12,485 bases of DNA, taken from NCBI GenBank assembly GCA_018660305.1, contig JABJKO010000327.1, positions 1 to 12,485 on the forward strand, written 5' to 3'. Under the pieces are notes generated by a model that was not told the DNA's origin, made no database searches, and was given only the letters and a program-made list of their open reading frames with translations. Position 1 is the stretch's first letter. Every line of letters begins with the position of its first letter. Made by a program: the position numbers and the translations under genes. Below are positions 1-6,940 of the stretch, piece after piece. This stretch comes from Rhodospirillaceae bacterium (GTDB taxonomy: Bacteria > Pseudomonadota > Alphaproteobacteria > MPNO01 > UBA2964).

Positions 1-1002
1 AATCCCCAGCGGGATGGCGATCAATATGGCAGCCGTGAGCGAAATGCCGACCAGCATTAAATGCTCGAATGTGTGACGCCAGAACCGGTTCCAGCCGGTT
101 TCGTCCGCGGCGCGCTGATCAATGCCGAGATCCTTCGACAGAAACTCCGTGGCTGCCGAATTTTCGGTTTTTCCCGAGATTTTGACGGTGGCATTTAACC
201 CCGCCATCCGTTTGGCATTTATGGCGCCCTCAAGCTGCCGGATCGCTCTGACGACCCCCGGCGCTGTCTGTCTCAGCACGGTCCGGTAGAGGATCACCGC
301 ATCGTAAGCCGGAAAATGCTGAAGGTCATCTTCCAGAAGGCGCAGGCCGTAATAGGCAATCTCGGCATCGGTGGTGTAGACGTCGATGGCATCGATATCG
401 CCGGCCTGAAGCCCGCGATAGGCCAGATCGTGGTCCAGTCCTTTGACCTTCTCGTGTTTCAATTTGTAAAGCTTCTTGAGGGCCGGCCAGCCATCGCCCC
501 GATCCATGAATTCATTGCTGAAGCCAAGTCGCAGATCACGATGCCTGGCGAGATCGGAAATTGTTGCCAGCCCCAACTTGTCGGCCAGGGGCGGTTTGAC
601 GCCGATGGCGTATGTATTGTTAAAGCCCAGCGGCCAGGACATGGAAATCCCCTGCTTGCCGAGGGCTTCGTGGATATCCGATCTCTTGCTGATGGTTTTA
701 TCGGCCAGAATTTCGCGCACGATGGTGCCGGTATATTCGGGGTACATGTCGATATCGCCCCGTAGCAGCGCATTCCAGAGAATGCGGGTCCCCCCGAGCT
801 GTTTGCGGTGATCGGCATCCCCGCCGGTCTGGCGGACAAGCTTGCTGAGAATTTCCCCGAGGATCACGGATTCAGTGAAGGTTTTGGATCCTACCGTTAT
901 CTTTTGCGGTTCCGCCGCCGCGAGGGAGCCGGTCCAGCATAAAACAGCGCCGAGTAAAACCGCGGCCCGGGTTGCGAGGCTCAGGCGACGCCCAGGGACC
1001 AT
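1..1002 (-). CDS. Fused substrate-binding/permease protein of an osmoprotectant-type ABC importer (partial, 3' end outside window)
   Basis: The first 334 residues are visible; the gene continues past the window edge. An N-terminal hydrophobic signal segment (about residues 8-30, ending LAAA) is followed by an OpuAC-type periplasmic binding domain. Its typical stretches are visible: VGSKTFTES at 37-45, GGTRILWNALL at 70-80, YPEYTGT at 87-93 and PLGFNNTYAIGV further on. After the binding domain, from about residue 311, a hydrophobic helix (TFEHLMLVGISLTAAILIAIPLGI, split here as TFEHLMLVG and ISLTAAILIAIPLGI) begins the membrane permease domain. Receptor and channel are therefore one polypeptide with the receptor first. 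Families with this layout import quaternary ammonium compounds such as glycine betaine or choline, and relatives import ergothioneine; the exact ligand cannot be read here. The ATG at 1002 overlaps the stop of the ATPase gene by one base (TGATG), which implies translational coupling. Confidence 0.88.
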   Translation of the reverse strand, partial: MVPGRRLSLATRAAVLLGAVLCWTGSLAAAEPQKITVGSKTFTESVILGEILSKLVRQTGGDADHRKQLGGTRILWNALLRGDIDMYPEYTGTIVREILADKTISKRSDIHEALGKQGISMSWPLGFNNTYAIGVKPPLADKLGLATISDLARHRDLRLGFSNEFMDRGDGWPALKKLYKLKHEKVKGLDHDLAYRGLQAGDIDAIDVYTTDAEIAYYGLRLLEDDLQHFPAYDAVILYRTVLRQTAPGVVRAIRQLEGAINAKRMAGLNATVKISGKTENSAATEFLSKDLGIDQRAADETGWNRFWRHTFEHLMLVGISLTAAILIAIPLGI

Positions 1003-1754
1003 CAGGTGCAGGCCTCCGCCAGAACATCGGCGATGCCCCGCTGCGCACCGATAAAATTATCCACGAAATCGTCCGCCGGTTTGGAAAGGAAATCGTGCAA
1101 GCTGCCCTGCTGGATGATCACGCCGTCCCGTAACAGGACGATGTCATCTCCGAAATATCCGGCTTCGCCTATGTCATGGGTGACCAGCACCACGGTCTTG
1201 CCCAGCGTGCGAAATATGTCACGCAGGTCGGTTTGCAACTCGTGGCGGATCATGGGGTCGAGCGCCGCGAGGGGTTCGTCGAGGAGCAGCGCGTCCGGGT
1301 CGAGCATCAATGCCCGCATGAGGGCGACGCGCTGGCGCTGTCCACCGGAAAGCTGGGTTGGAAACCGGTCCAACGCGTCCCTGGGAAAATGAGTCAGTTG
1401 GCAGAGAGTCTCAACCCGGTCGTGGATGCCCTCCTCATCGCGCCGCAGGTGCCGCGCCATCAGGGTGACGTTTTGCCGTGCCGTCAAATGGGGAAACAGA
1501 CCGCCGTCCTGAATCACATAACCCATACGCTGGCGCAGGGCCGCTGCCTGGTCCAGATCCATCGCCGTGCCGTCGAATTCGATCTGGCCGTGATCGGGGA
1601 TCGTGAGCCCGATCATCAGCCGGAGAAGGGTCGATTTGCCACAACCACTGGGACCGATCAGAACCGTCGTGCGTCCGGTCGCCGCCTCGATGCTCACGGG
1701 ACCGACCGCGCGGACTGAGCCAAAACGCTTTGTCACGTTGTCGAGTTTGAACAT
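1002..1754 (-). CDS. ABC transporter ATP-binding protein, OpuCA/OsmV/ProV-like without CBS domains
   Basis: A 250-residue ATPase that would power the fused receptor/permease encoded immediately downstream. All nucleotide-binding elements are visible: Walker A GPSGCGKST at 34-42, Q-loop Gln82, signature LSGGQRQR at 135-142, Walker B LLLDEP at 156-161 with D-loop ALDP, and switch His193. The chain ends about 55 residues after the switch histidine, so it lacks the tandem CBS domains with which OpuA/OpuCA-type ATPases sense ionic strength. Control by osmolarity through CBS is therefore not expected. I chose the ATG at 1754 because MFKLDNVTKRFG is the normal start of the domain. An in-frame GTG at 1847 would add 31 residues without family support. 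Neither start has a strong Shine-Dalgarno sequence. Divergent from the MFS gene at 1885. Confidence 0.9.
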   Translation of the reverse strand: MFKLDNVTKRFGSVRAVGPVSIEAATGRTTVLIGPSGCGKSTLLRLMIGLTIPDHGQIEFDGTAMDLDQAAALRQRMGYVIQDGGLFPHLTARQNVTLMARHLRRDEEGIHDRVETLCQLTHFPRDALDRFPTQLSGGQRQRVALMRALMLDPDALLLDEPLAALDPMIRHELQTDLRDIFRTLGKTVVLVTHDIGEAGYFGDDIVLLRDGVIIQQGSLHDFLSKPADDFVDNFIGAQRGIADVLAEACT

Positions 1755-1884
1755 GGGAAGTAATACAGCGGATTGCGGGAGACTCGGCAAGATGGCAGGT
1801 GCGTCGACACCTTGTGGCAACGGGATAACCGGTCTATGAAACCGCACAGGATAATCCCGATTGTGATCCCGCCAAGGAACTGGA
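1755..1884. promoter_or_regulatory. Divergent intergenic control region between ABC importer and MFS gene
   Basis: A 130-bp spacer between divergent genes must hold promoters for both. On the plus strand a weak sigma70-like pair can be drawn: TTGTGG at 1812-1817 and TATGAA at 1835-1840, 17 bp apart. An interrupted palindrome, AGGTG at 1797-1801 and CACCT at 1808-1812, overlaps the first element and could be an operator. Both readings are weak by consensus match and are inference only. If the ATPase in fact starts at the GTG at 1847, this region is partly coding. Confidence 0.35.
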
Positions 1885-3129
1885 ATGAACGCATCTGTGA
1901 GCAGTGGCGCTGCGCCGGAGAAACGCTCGGACGCGCAGCAATGGGCGGTGATCTGGCTGGTTGGGGCCGGCCATTTTACCAGCCATTTTTATGTCATGTG
2001 CCTGCCGCCGCTGCTTCCCTTCATGAAGGATGATCTGCAGGTGTCCAATGCGGCGCTTGGCTTCATCATGACCTGCTTCTTTGTTGCCGTGGCCTCGGTC
2101 CAGATGCCGGTGGGGATGCTGGTCGATCGTATCGGCGCCCGCCGCGTCCTCTGCGCCGGCCTGCTCATATTGTCCGGCGCCGTATTTCTCGCTGGATTTA
2201 CGTCATCCTATTGGGCCCTGGTGGGCCTGTTCGCGCTCGCGGGCATAGGAAACAGCGTCTTTCACCCCAGCGATTACGTGATTTTATCATCGTCGGTGGA
2301 TGAGCACCGCATGGGAAAGGCGTTCAGCATTCACAGTGTCTGCGCGCAGAGCGGCTTTCTGGCGGCCCCCGTCCTAATGAGTGCCATAGCGTTGTTGTAC
2401 GATTGGCGGACCGCCCTGATCGTGGGCGGCGCCTTCGGGCTGACGGTTACCGTGCTGGTCTTCCTGTGCCAGGGAATTCTGCGCGACAGCGGGGAACGAA
2501 AGAAGAAAGAACCCGGGCAGCTTCGCCGCACCTGGCACGCCCTAATGGAGCGCAAGGTTCTTGCCCATTTCTTTTATTTCGCCATGTCATCGGCGGCAAC
2601 CACGGCGATCAGCAGCTTCATGATCGTGGCGTTGGTCGCCCATTACGGCATCGCGGAAACCGTCGCGGCGAGCGTTCTGTTCGGCTATCTGGCGGCGGCA
2701 ATAGGCGGCGTCGTTCTCGGCGGCATCGTCGCCGACAAGACCAAGCGGCATGATCTTGTACTGGTTGTCACCTTGCTGGTTGCCGCTGCCTGCATCGCCG
2801 TGGTGGCGACGGGCATCGCGTCCTTCTGGGTGATCGTGACCCTGATGGCCATTGCCGGGGCATCCAAGGGATTTCTCACTCCGTCGCGGGACATCATGGT
2901 CCGGCGGGATGCGCCGCCGGCGTTGTTGGGCGCGGTGGTGGCGTTCGTGACCGTGGGCTTCACCATCGGCAATAGCTCCATGCCCACGATTTCGGGCTGG
3001 TTCGTCGATATCGGGTCGCCGCTGACGGTGTTTTGGGCGGCGGCGATCCTTAATCTCGTGGCGATCGGCTGTGTGCTGATTTCAGGCCGCGGCGTTGCGA
3101 AATCGGGGGCTACGGAATCTCATTCTTGA
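1885..3129 (+). CDS. MFS transporter, Fsr (fosmidomycin resistance)-like family, copy 1
   Basis: A 414-residue inner-membrane protein of the length and hydrophobicity of a 12-helix major facilitator. The cytoplasmic loop 2-3 motif is present as DRIGARR at 81-87. The Fsr-type segment GIGNSVFHPSDY lies at 120-131. A polar loop (about residues 200-215, RDSGERKKKEPG) separates the two six-helix halves. The second half carries SRDIMVR at 334-340, a motif shared with the two MFS proteins at 10144 and 11346. AAGGA sits about six bases before the ATG and supports the start. Family members are proton-coupled transporters of small molecules, often exporters; the substrate is unknown. The pyrB-like gene follows after 67 bp on the same strand, and the ABC importer diverges from it. 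Confidence 0.9.
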   Translation: MNASVSSGAAPEKRSDAQQWAVIWLVGAGHFTSHFYVMCLPPLLPFMKDDLQVSNAALGFIMTCFFVAVASVQMPVGMLVDRIGARRVLCAGLLILSGAVFLAGFTSSYWALVGLFALAGIGNSVFHPSDYVILSSSVDEHRMGKAFSIHSVCAQSGFLAAPVLMSAIALLYDWRTALIVGGAFGLTVTVLVFLCQGILRDSGERKKKEPGQLRRTWHALMERKVLAHFFYFAMSSAATTAISSFMIVALVAHYGIAETVAASVLFGYLAAAIGGVVLGGIVADKTKRHDLVLVVTLLVAAACIAVVATGIASFWVIVTLMAIAGASKGFLTPSRDIMVRRDAPPALLGAVVAFVTVGFTIGNSSMPTISGWFVDIGSPLTVFWAAAILNLVAIGCVLISGRGVAKSGATESHS

Positions 3130-3196
3130 GACTGTTGATTCGAGGTCAGTTGGATTATCTATGGCGCCGTTTGGATTTGATTATTAGGGCGTCGAA

Positions 3197-4108
3197 ATGG
3201 ATACATTGGTTGCGAGTAAATATGAAATGCCTTGGCGCCGCGCCGTTATATCCGTCGATCAATTCAGCAAATCCGATATTAGCGAGATTTTTGGCACCGC
3301 CGACCGTGTCGCGATAGGCCGCACCACGCCGCTGGGCGGCAAGACCATCGCCAATCTGTTCTACGAGCCCTCGACGCGGACATCGTCCAGCTTCTATGCC
3401 GCCATGACCAAGCTCGGCGGCAACGTCATTCCCATCAACGAAGTGAATTTCTCCTCAGTGACCAAGGGCGAAACCCTTGAGGATACCATCCGCACGCTGG
3501 AGTGTTATGCCGACGCCATCGTATTGCGCCATTACGACGAAGACGCCTCCGAGCGGGCCGTCGCCGTCTCCTCGGTGCCGATCATCAATGCCGGCAACGG
3601 GGCCGGCGAACATCCCACCCAGGCGCTGCTCGATCTCTATACCATCCAGCAGGAACAGGGCCGCATCGACGGGCTGACCATCACCATGATGGGCGACCTC
3701 AAATATGGCCGGACCGTCCATAGCCTGACCAAGCTGCTGCGTCTCTACGATGTTCATCTGCAGTTCGTCGCGCCCGAGGAGTTGCAGATGCCGCAGCAAT
3801 ATCTGGCGGCCGGCGACACACAGCATCTGGATCTGGATGACGTCATCGACGGCACCGATGTGCTGTATGTAACGCGCGTGCAGAAGGAGCGGTTGCCGGG
3901 TGCCATCGATATTGATTTTTTCTACGCGGTGACGCCCGAACATATGGAGCGCGCGCGCAAGGACATGGTGCTGATGCATCCCCTGCCGCGGGTCGGGGAA
4001 ATACCGCCCAGCCTCGACGACGACCCACGGGCCGCCTATTTCCGTCAGATGAAATACGGGCTCTACGTTCGCATGGCGCTGCTGGTCGGCATGCTGGGCG
4101 GGGCATAG
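3197..4108 (+). CDS. pyrB: Aspartate carbamoyltransferase catalytic chain
   Basis: Catalyses carbamoyl phosphate + L-aspartate to N-carbamoyl-L-aspartate, the committed step of pyrimidine synthesis, in the cytosol. At 303 residues it has the usual catalytic-chain length. The carbamoyl phosphate loop is STRT at 59-62. Further active-site residues are Lys90 of the 80s-type loop (SVTKGE), Arg111, His139 and Gln142 (HPTQ), Arg172 (GRTVHS), Arg227 and Gln229 (RVQKER) and HPLPR at 261-265. All expected carbamoyl phosphate and aspartate ligands are therefore present and the enzyme should be active. The residues after the loop (STRTSSSF) and the long stretch NAGNGAGEHPTQALLD (131-146) resemble the E. 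coli/animal CAD branch as I remember it, rather than the pyrBC-linked bacterial type. No pyrC or pyrI lies beside it. AGGG seven bases before the ATG supports the start. Confidence 0.93.
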   Translation: MDTLVASKYEMPWRRAVISVDQFSKSDISEIFGTADRVAIGRTTPLGGKTIANLFYEPSTRTSSSFYAAMTKLGGNVIPINEVNFSSVTKGETLEDTIRTLECYADAIVLRHYDEDASERAVAVSSVPIINAGNGAGEHPTQALLDLYTIQQEQGRIDGLTITMMGDLKYGRTVHSLTKLLRLYDVHLQFVAPEELQMPQQYLAAGDTQHLDLDDVIDGTDVLYVTRVQKERLPGAIDIDFFYAVTPEHMERARKDMVLMHPLPRVGEIPPSLDDDPRAAYFRQMKYGLYVRMALLVGMLGGA

Positions 4109-4122
4109 GGACACGGCGTCCC
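4108..4122 (+). other. Small hairpin in the pyrB-hydrolase spacer
   Basis: GGGAC at 4108-4112 pairs with GTCCC at 4118-4122 around a five-base loop, starting in the last base of the pyrB stop codon. There is no T-run after it, so it is not a convincing terminator. It may stabilise the message or modulate coupling to the hydrolase gene, which lacks a recognisable Shine-Dalgarno sequence. Confidence 0.3.
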
Positions 4123-4130
4123 CTTCAACA

Positions 4131-4907
4131 ATGAACTTATCCTATACGGCGTATGGTGATGGACCTCCGTTGCTGATTCTGCACGGGCTGTTCGGTTCGG
4201 GCCGCAACTGGACCAGTATCGCGAAGAAACTGGCCGAAAATCGAAGAGTGCTGACAATCGATCTTCGCAACCATGGTGACTCGCCATGGGATGACGAGAT
4301 GACCTACGCCGCCATGGCCGATGATCTTCTTCGTCTGATCGATGCGGAGAAACTGGAAAAGCCGGTTGTTCTCGGTCATTCCATGGGCGGCAAGGCCGCC
4401 ATGGTCGCCACATTGACAGACCCCGGCGCCATTGGGGCCCTGATCGTCGCCGATATAGCACCGGTTGCTTATGGCCACAGCCACGATCCCTATGTCGATG
4501 CCATGCGGGCGCTTGATCTGTCGGCGGTTCAGCGGCGCGGCGACGCCGATACAGCGCTTGCCGAAGCCGTGCCCGAGGCCGGTATCCGGGGCTTTCTCCT
4601 GCACAATCTGGTGTTCGAAGAGGCGGGCGCGCGCTGGCGCCTCAATCTGGATGCTATCGCCGACAACATGGCGGCGTTGACTGATTTTCCCATCCCGCCG
4701 GCCAGTAACGTGTTTTCAGGACCATCGATGTTTGTGGTCGGGGCAAAATCCGACTATGTCCGGCCCGATCATCATGCGGCCATCCGTCAGTATTTCCCGG
4801 CCTCATCCATATTGGTAATCGCCGATGCGGGTCACTGGCTTCATGCCGAAAAGCCAGCCGAGTTTATCGACACCGTCGCCGGTTTTCTGACCAGCCTTAC
4901 CCCATAG
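4131..4907 (+). CDS. Alpha/beta hydrolase, YbfF-like esterase
   Basis: A 258-residue soluble hydrolase. The fold markers are in order: oxyanion-hole segment LHGLFGSGRNW at 17-27, IDLRNHGDS at 43-51, nucleophile elbow GHSMGG at 82-87 with Ser84, acid candidate Asp208 (AKSDYVRP) and His235 (DAGHWLH). The triad is complete. The combination HGLFGS, RNHGDS and GHSMGGKAAM is that of the E. coli YbfF / ABHD11 group, whose members hydrolyse short acyl esters or acyl-CoA thioesters in vitro; the natural substrate here is unknown. It lies 22 bp after pyrB on the same strand and is probably co-transcribed. No Shine-Dalgarno sequence is evident before the ATG, so it may rely on ribosomes finishing pyrB. 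A strong hairpin follows directly. Confidence 0.88.
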   Translation: MNLSYTAYGDGPPLLILHGLFGSGRNWTSIAKKLAENRRVLTIDLRNHGDSPWDDEMTYAAMADDLLRLIDAEKLEKPVVLGHSMGGKAAMVATLTDPGAIGALIVADIAPVAYGHSHDPYVDAMRALDLSAVQRRGDADTALAEAVPEAGIRGFLLHNLVFEEAGARWRLNLDAIADNMAALTDFPIPPASNVFSGPSMFVVGAKSDYVRPDHHAAIRQYFPASSILVIADAGHWLHAEKPAEFIDTVAGFLTSLTP

Positions 4908-4909
4908 AA

Positions 4910-4936
4910 AAAGGGCCGCCCCATGGGCGGCCCTTT
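4910..4936. terminator. Bidirectional intrinsic terminator between convergent transcription units
   Basis: AAAGGGCCGCCC at 4910-4921 and its exact complement GGGCGGCCCTTT at 4925-4936 form a 12-bp perfect stem with a CAT loop. It begins two bases after the hydrolase stop and 26 bases beyond the end of the convergent tctC-type gene. Read on the minus strand the stem ends in five T residues, so it fits a terminator for the minus-strand cluster best. On the plus strand only three T residues follow, giving a weaker but usable terminator. Confidence 0.88.
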
Positions 4937-4961
4937 CCCATATCTCTTTGGAAAGCAGGTC

Positions 4962-6002
4962 TTACGAGCTGCCGCCGAAGATGATCTTGCGAGCACGGGC
5001 AACCACTTCAGGTGTTGCCGATTTGATCGCGTCTTCGACAATTTTCTGAATGACCGCACCCTCGCTCGCGATGAGACGAAGCCGCTTCCTCTTGAGCTCC
5101 TTGGCGAAGGCCGGATCGCGGTTCATCGCGCTATATGCTTTACGCATGGTGACGACGATGTCCTTCCGCACGCCAGGCGGCAATGTCAGGCCACGGCCCA
5201 GAGGTCCGGCGGAAGCGATGAAGTTCACGACCGCCTTGTCCGATGGCTTGACCAGTTCAGTCAGCATGGGAACATTCGGCAGATCCGGGTCCCTGAATAC
5301 GCCGACCTGCACGATGGCACGGGCAAACGGCTCATCGCCCTTGAACCAATGCGGGACCTTAGAAGCCCAGGCGAGCCAGTTGAAGGCCGCCATCTGCGCT
5401 TCACCCTGTTCGACGGCGAGCATGGACCGCGAGGAGCCCTTGTAGCCGGTGACCATGCGGCCCTTACCGCCGAGCAGACCCCAGACCATCCTGGGATTGA
5501 TATAGCCGCTAGAGGATTTGCCGCTGGTGGCGCCGATGACCTCGATCTTCTTCAGATCGGCCACGGTTTTGACGCCGGTGTCGGAGCGTACAACCATGAC
5601 AACGTTGGTCTGATTACTGGAACCCATCCAGTTGAACTTGTCCGTCTTGTACTTCATGCGCTTGGGACGCATCAGCTGATTGACGACCGAATTGTCGAGA
5701 GGCACGACCATGTTATAGCCGTTCTTCGCCATGATGTTGTAGGTGAAGTTCATGGCCTTCGACCCACCGGCACCCGGCATATGCTGCAGGATAATATTCG
5801 GATTTCCCGGAATATGCTTCCTGAGATGCTTCGAGAACGAGGAGCCGTACTTATCGTACGTGCCACCCGGGCCATAAGGAATGACGATCTTTAGCGTCTT
5901 GCCGCTGAAGTAAGACGCATCCGCTGCGATCGCCGGGCTAGCGGCGATGCCGGCTGCTGCAATGACAGCAAACGGCAACGCGCGTTTGAACATTGAAGGC
6001 AT
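4962..6002 (-). CDS. TctC/Bug-family periplasmic solute-binding protein
   Basis: A 346-residue receptor of the tripartite tricarboxylate transporter family. It captures a small carboxylate or related anion in the periplasm and delivers it to a TctAB membrane pair. A signal peptide is clear: Lys6-Arg7, a hydrophobic core at about 8-25, and cleavage near AIA-AD (26-28). Mature-protein landmarks are IPYGPGGTYDKYG at 41-53 and MPGAGGSKAMNF about 30 residues later, the two loops that cradle ligand in Bug proteins. The start is the ATG at 6002 because GGGAGAG lies seven bases upstream; the upstream in-frame start at 6044 adds only residues before the signal peptide. No tctA or tctB gene is visible in the window, so the receptor must use distant membrane partners or partners beyond the window. 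It is the last gene of the minus-strand cluster, 126 bp after the RidA-type gene, and may have its own promoter. Confidence 0.88.
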   Translation of the reverse strand: MPSMFKRALPFAVIAAAGIAASPAIAADASYFSGKTLKIVIPYGPGGTYDKYGSSFSKHLRKHIPGNPNIILQHMPGAGGSKAMNFTYNIMAKNGYNMVVPLDNSVVNQLMRPKRMKYKTDKFNWMGSSNQTNVVMVVRSDTGVKTVADLKKIEVIGATSGKSSSGYINPRMVWGLLGGKGRMVTGYKGSSRSMLAVEQGEAQMAAFNWLAWASKVPHWFKGDEPFARAIVQVGVFRDPDLPNVPMLTELVKPSDKAVVNFIASAGPLGRGLTLPPGVRKDIVVTMRKAYSAMNRDPAFAKELKRKRLRLIASEGAVIQKIVEDAIKSATPEVVARARKIIFGGSS

Positions 6003-6071
6003 ATGAAATCTCTCCCAGTCTGTATCGATCAAAAACAAAAACAAGTGTGGCCGACAAATATTCCGCCGACC

Positions 6072-6100
6072 CCCGACCGGACTTTAAATAGCCTGTCGGG
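6072..6100. other. Imperfect hairpin in the RidA-tctC spacer
   Basis: CCCGAC at 6072-6077 pairs with GTCGGG at 6095-6100; after one mismatch GG/CC adds two more pairs around an A/T-rich loop containing TTTAAA. It lies within the 126-bp gap before the tctC-type gene. No T-run follows on either strand, so it is more likely an attenuating or RNA-stabilising structure than a terminator. It would let expression of the receptor gene differ from that of the enzyme genes. Confidence 0.3.
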
Positions 6101-6128
6101 CCATAGCAAGCGATTAGGCCTCACAAAT

Positions 6129-6530
6129 CTATGAGGATGATTGTGGCGCAATTGCGACGGCATTTATCTCCACCATCAGCTCCGGCCGGTTGAGTGCGGC
6201 GACGGTTACTAGCGTGCTTGCGGGATAGTTCTCGTCTGAGAAGAATTCTTTGCGAAGCTCCACAAATCGGGAGTTTTGCGCCACATCGACAATGAAAATG
6301 GTCATGGTAACGATGTCGGCTAAGCACGCATCCGCTTCACGCAACGTTGCGTCGAGCTTGCGAAAAACACAGCGCACCTGACCGTCGAAATCGCCGGCCA
6401 GCGACGTCCCGTCTTCATCCTCGGCGGCGAGGTGACCGGCGAGCCAGATGGTCCGGCCGCCTTCGGTGATGACCGCCGGCGAATAGGACCGGGATCTCTG
6501 ATAGGCCGACGACAAATTAGTCCGTTTCAC
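6129..6530 (-). CDS. RidA/YjgF/UK114-family protein lacking the deaminase arginine
   Basis: A 133-residue chorismate-mutase-like fold protein. Family landmarks are WLAGHLA at 29-35, the helix containing VFRKLDATLREA (55-66), TIFIVD at 77-82 and VEINAVA at 120-126. Archetypal RidA enzymes hydrolyse reactive enamine/imine intermediates and need an arginine (Arg105 of the E. coli protein) a few residues after the conserved Pro. Here that place reads PASTLV at 103-108, with Ser105-Thr106 and no arginine. It should therefore belong to the non-archetypal Rid groups whose activities are mostly unknown. The start is a GTG that overlaps the stop of the VOC gene by four bases (GTGA), so the two are translationally coupled. 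Its place in the cluster suggests it handles a labile pathway intermediate, by inference. Confidence 0.88.
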   Translation of the reverse strand: MKRTNLSSAYQRSRSYSPAVITEGGRTIWLAGHLAAEDEDGTSLAGDFDGQVRCVFRKLDATLREADACLADIVTMTIFIVDVAQNSRFVELRKEFFSDENYPASTLVTVAALNRPELMVEINAVAIAPQSSS

Positions 6531-6922
6531 CGCTTGGCACCGTCCCAGCCATGGGTGGAGATGTCGAATACGACGCCGTCCGGATCGCGGAATTTGACTT
6601 CGGCGTTTTGCGGTGCGCCGGCCCCGGTGGGTCCGGGGTGATATTTGCCTCCGTGATTCTCCACGTCGGCAATGGCGGTACCTTCATCATCGACCCAGAA
6701 ACCGAAATGATGCACCCCGACAAAATCCTTGCCACGCTCATCGCCGGCATCCTCCTGGGTCTGGAACTGTAACAGGGTAAGGTTCATCACCCCGTCCGTA
6801 AGCCGCGTGGCGACCCGCGATTCCGAGATACGCTCGAGCCCGAAAGCCTGTTCGTAAAAGGCTGCCGCCTTTTCCTTATCCGGTACCGATATGGCGATAT
6901 GACGTAACTGTCCCTTAGGCAT
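6527..6922 (-). CDS. VOC-superfamily protein (glyoxalase/extradiol dioxygenase fold)
   Basis: A 131-residue, single-unit VOC protein. Two beta-alpha-beta-beta-beta modules are seen: RHIAISVPDKEKAAAFY at 7-23 and GVHHFGFWVDD at 69-79, closing with FRDPDGVVFDIS at 111-122. Candidate metal ligands are His8, His71 or His72, and the acidic residue at the end of the last strand. That residue is Asp120 here, where most family members have Glu. Family members act as epimerases, lyases, thiol transferases or ring-cleaving dioxygenases on metal-bound oxygenated substrates; the reaction cannot be chosen from sequence. AAGGAG lies six bases before the ATG, the best ribosome site of the cluster. It follows the dehydrogenase gene after 18 bp and overlaps the RidA-type gene. 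Confidence 0.88.
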   Translation of the reverse strand: MPKGQLRHIAISVPDKEKAAAFYEQAFGLERISESRVATRLTDGVMNLTLLQFQTQEDAGDERGKDFVGVHHFGFWVDDEGTAIADVENHGGKYHPGPTGAGAPQNAEVKFRDPDGVVFDISTHGWDGAKR

Positions 6923-6940
6923 CGATATCTCCTTTCGCCG

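Noticed and set aside
459..839. Frames of 111-149 codons within 316-839 on both strands
   Set aside because: They are shadows of the fused receptor/permease gene, which reads without a stop from 1002 to the window edge.
1176..1718. A 180-codon open frame on the plus strand opposite the ABC ATPase
   Set aside because: It is the antisense of the Walker and signature motif region; no independent support.
3126..3317. A 63-codon plus-strand frame bridging the MFS stop and the pyrB start
   Set aside because: Shares its second half with pyrB in another frame and has no family features; the pyrB start at 3197 is well supported.
3455..4114. A 219-codon open frame on the minus strand opposite pyrB
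   Set aside because: Antisense to a gene with every catalytic residue intact; no domain or ribosome site is evident.
4923..5894. A 323-codon open frame on the plus strand opposite the tctC-type gene
   Set aside because: It lies almost wholly antisense to a well-supported receptor gene with signal peptide and family motifs. Its translation has no recognisable domain and starts inside the terminator hairpin; GC-rich codon use explains the lack of stops.
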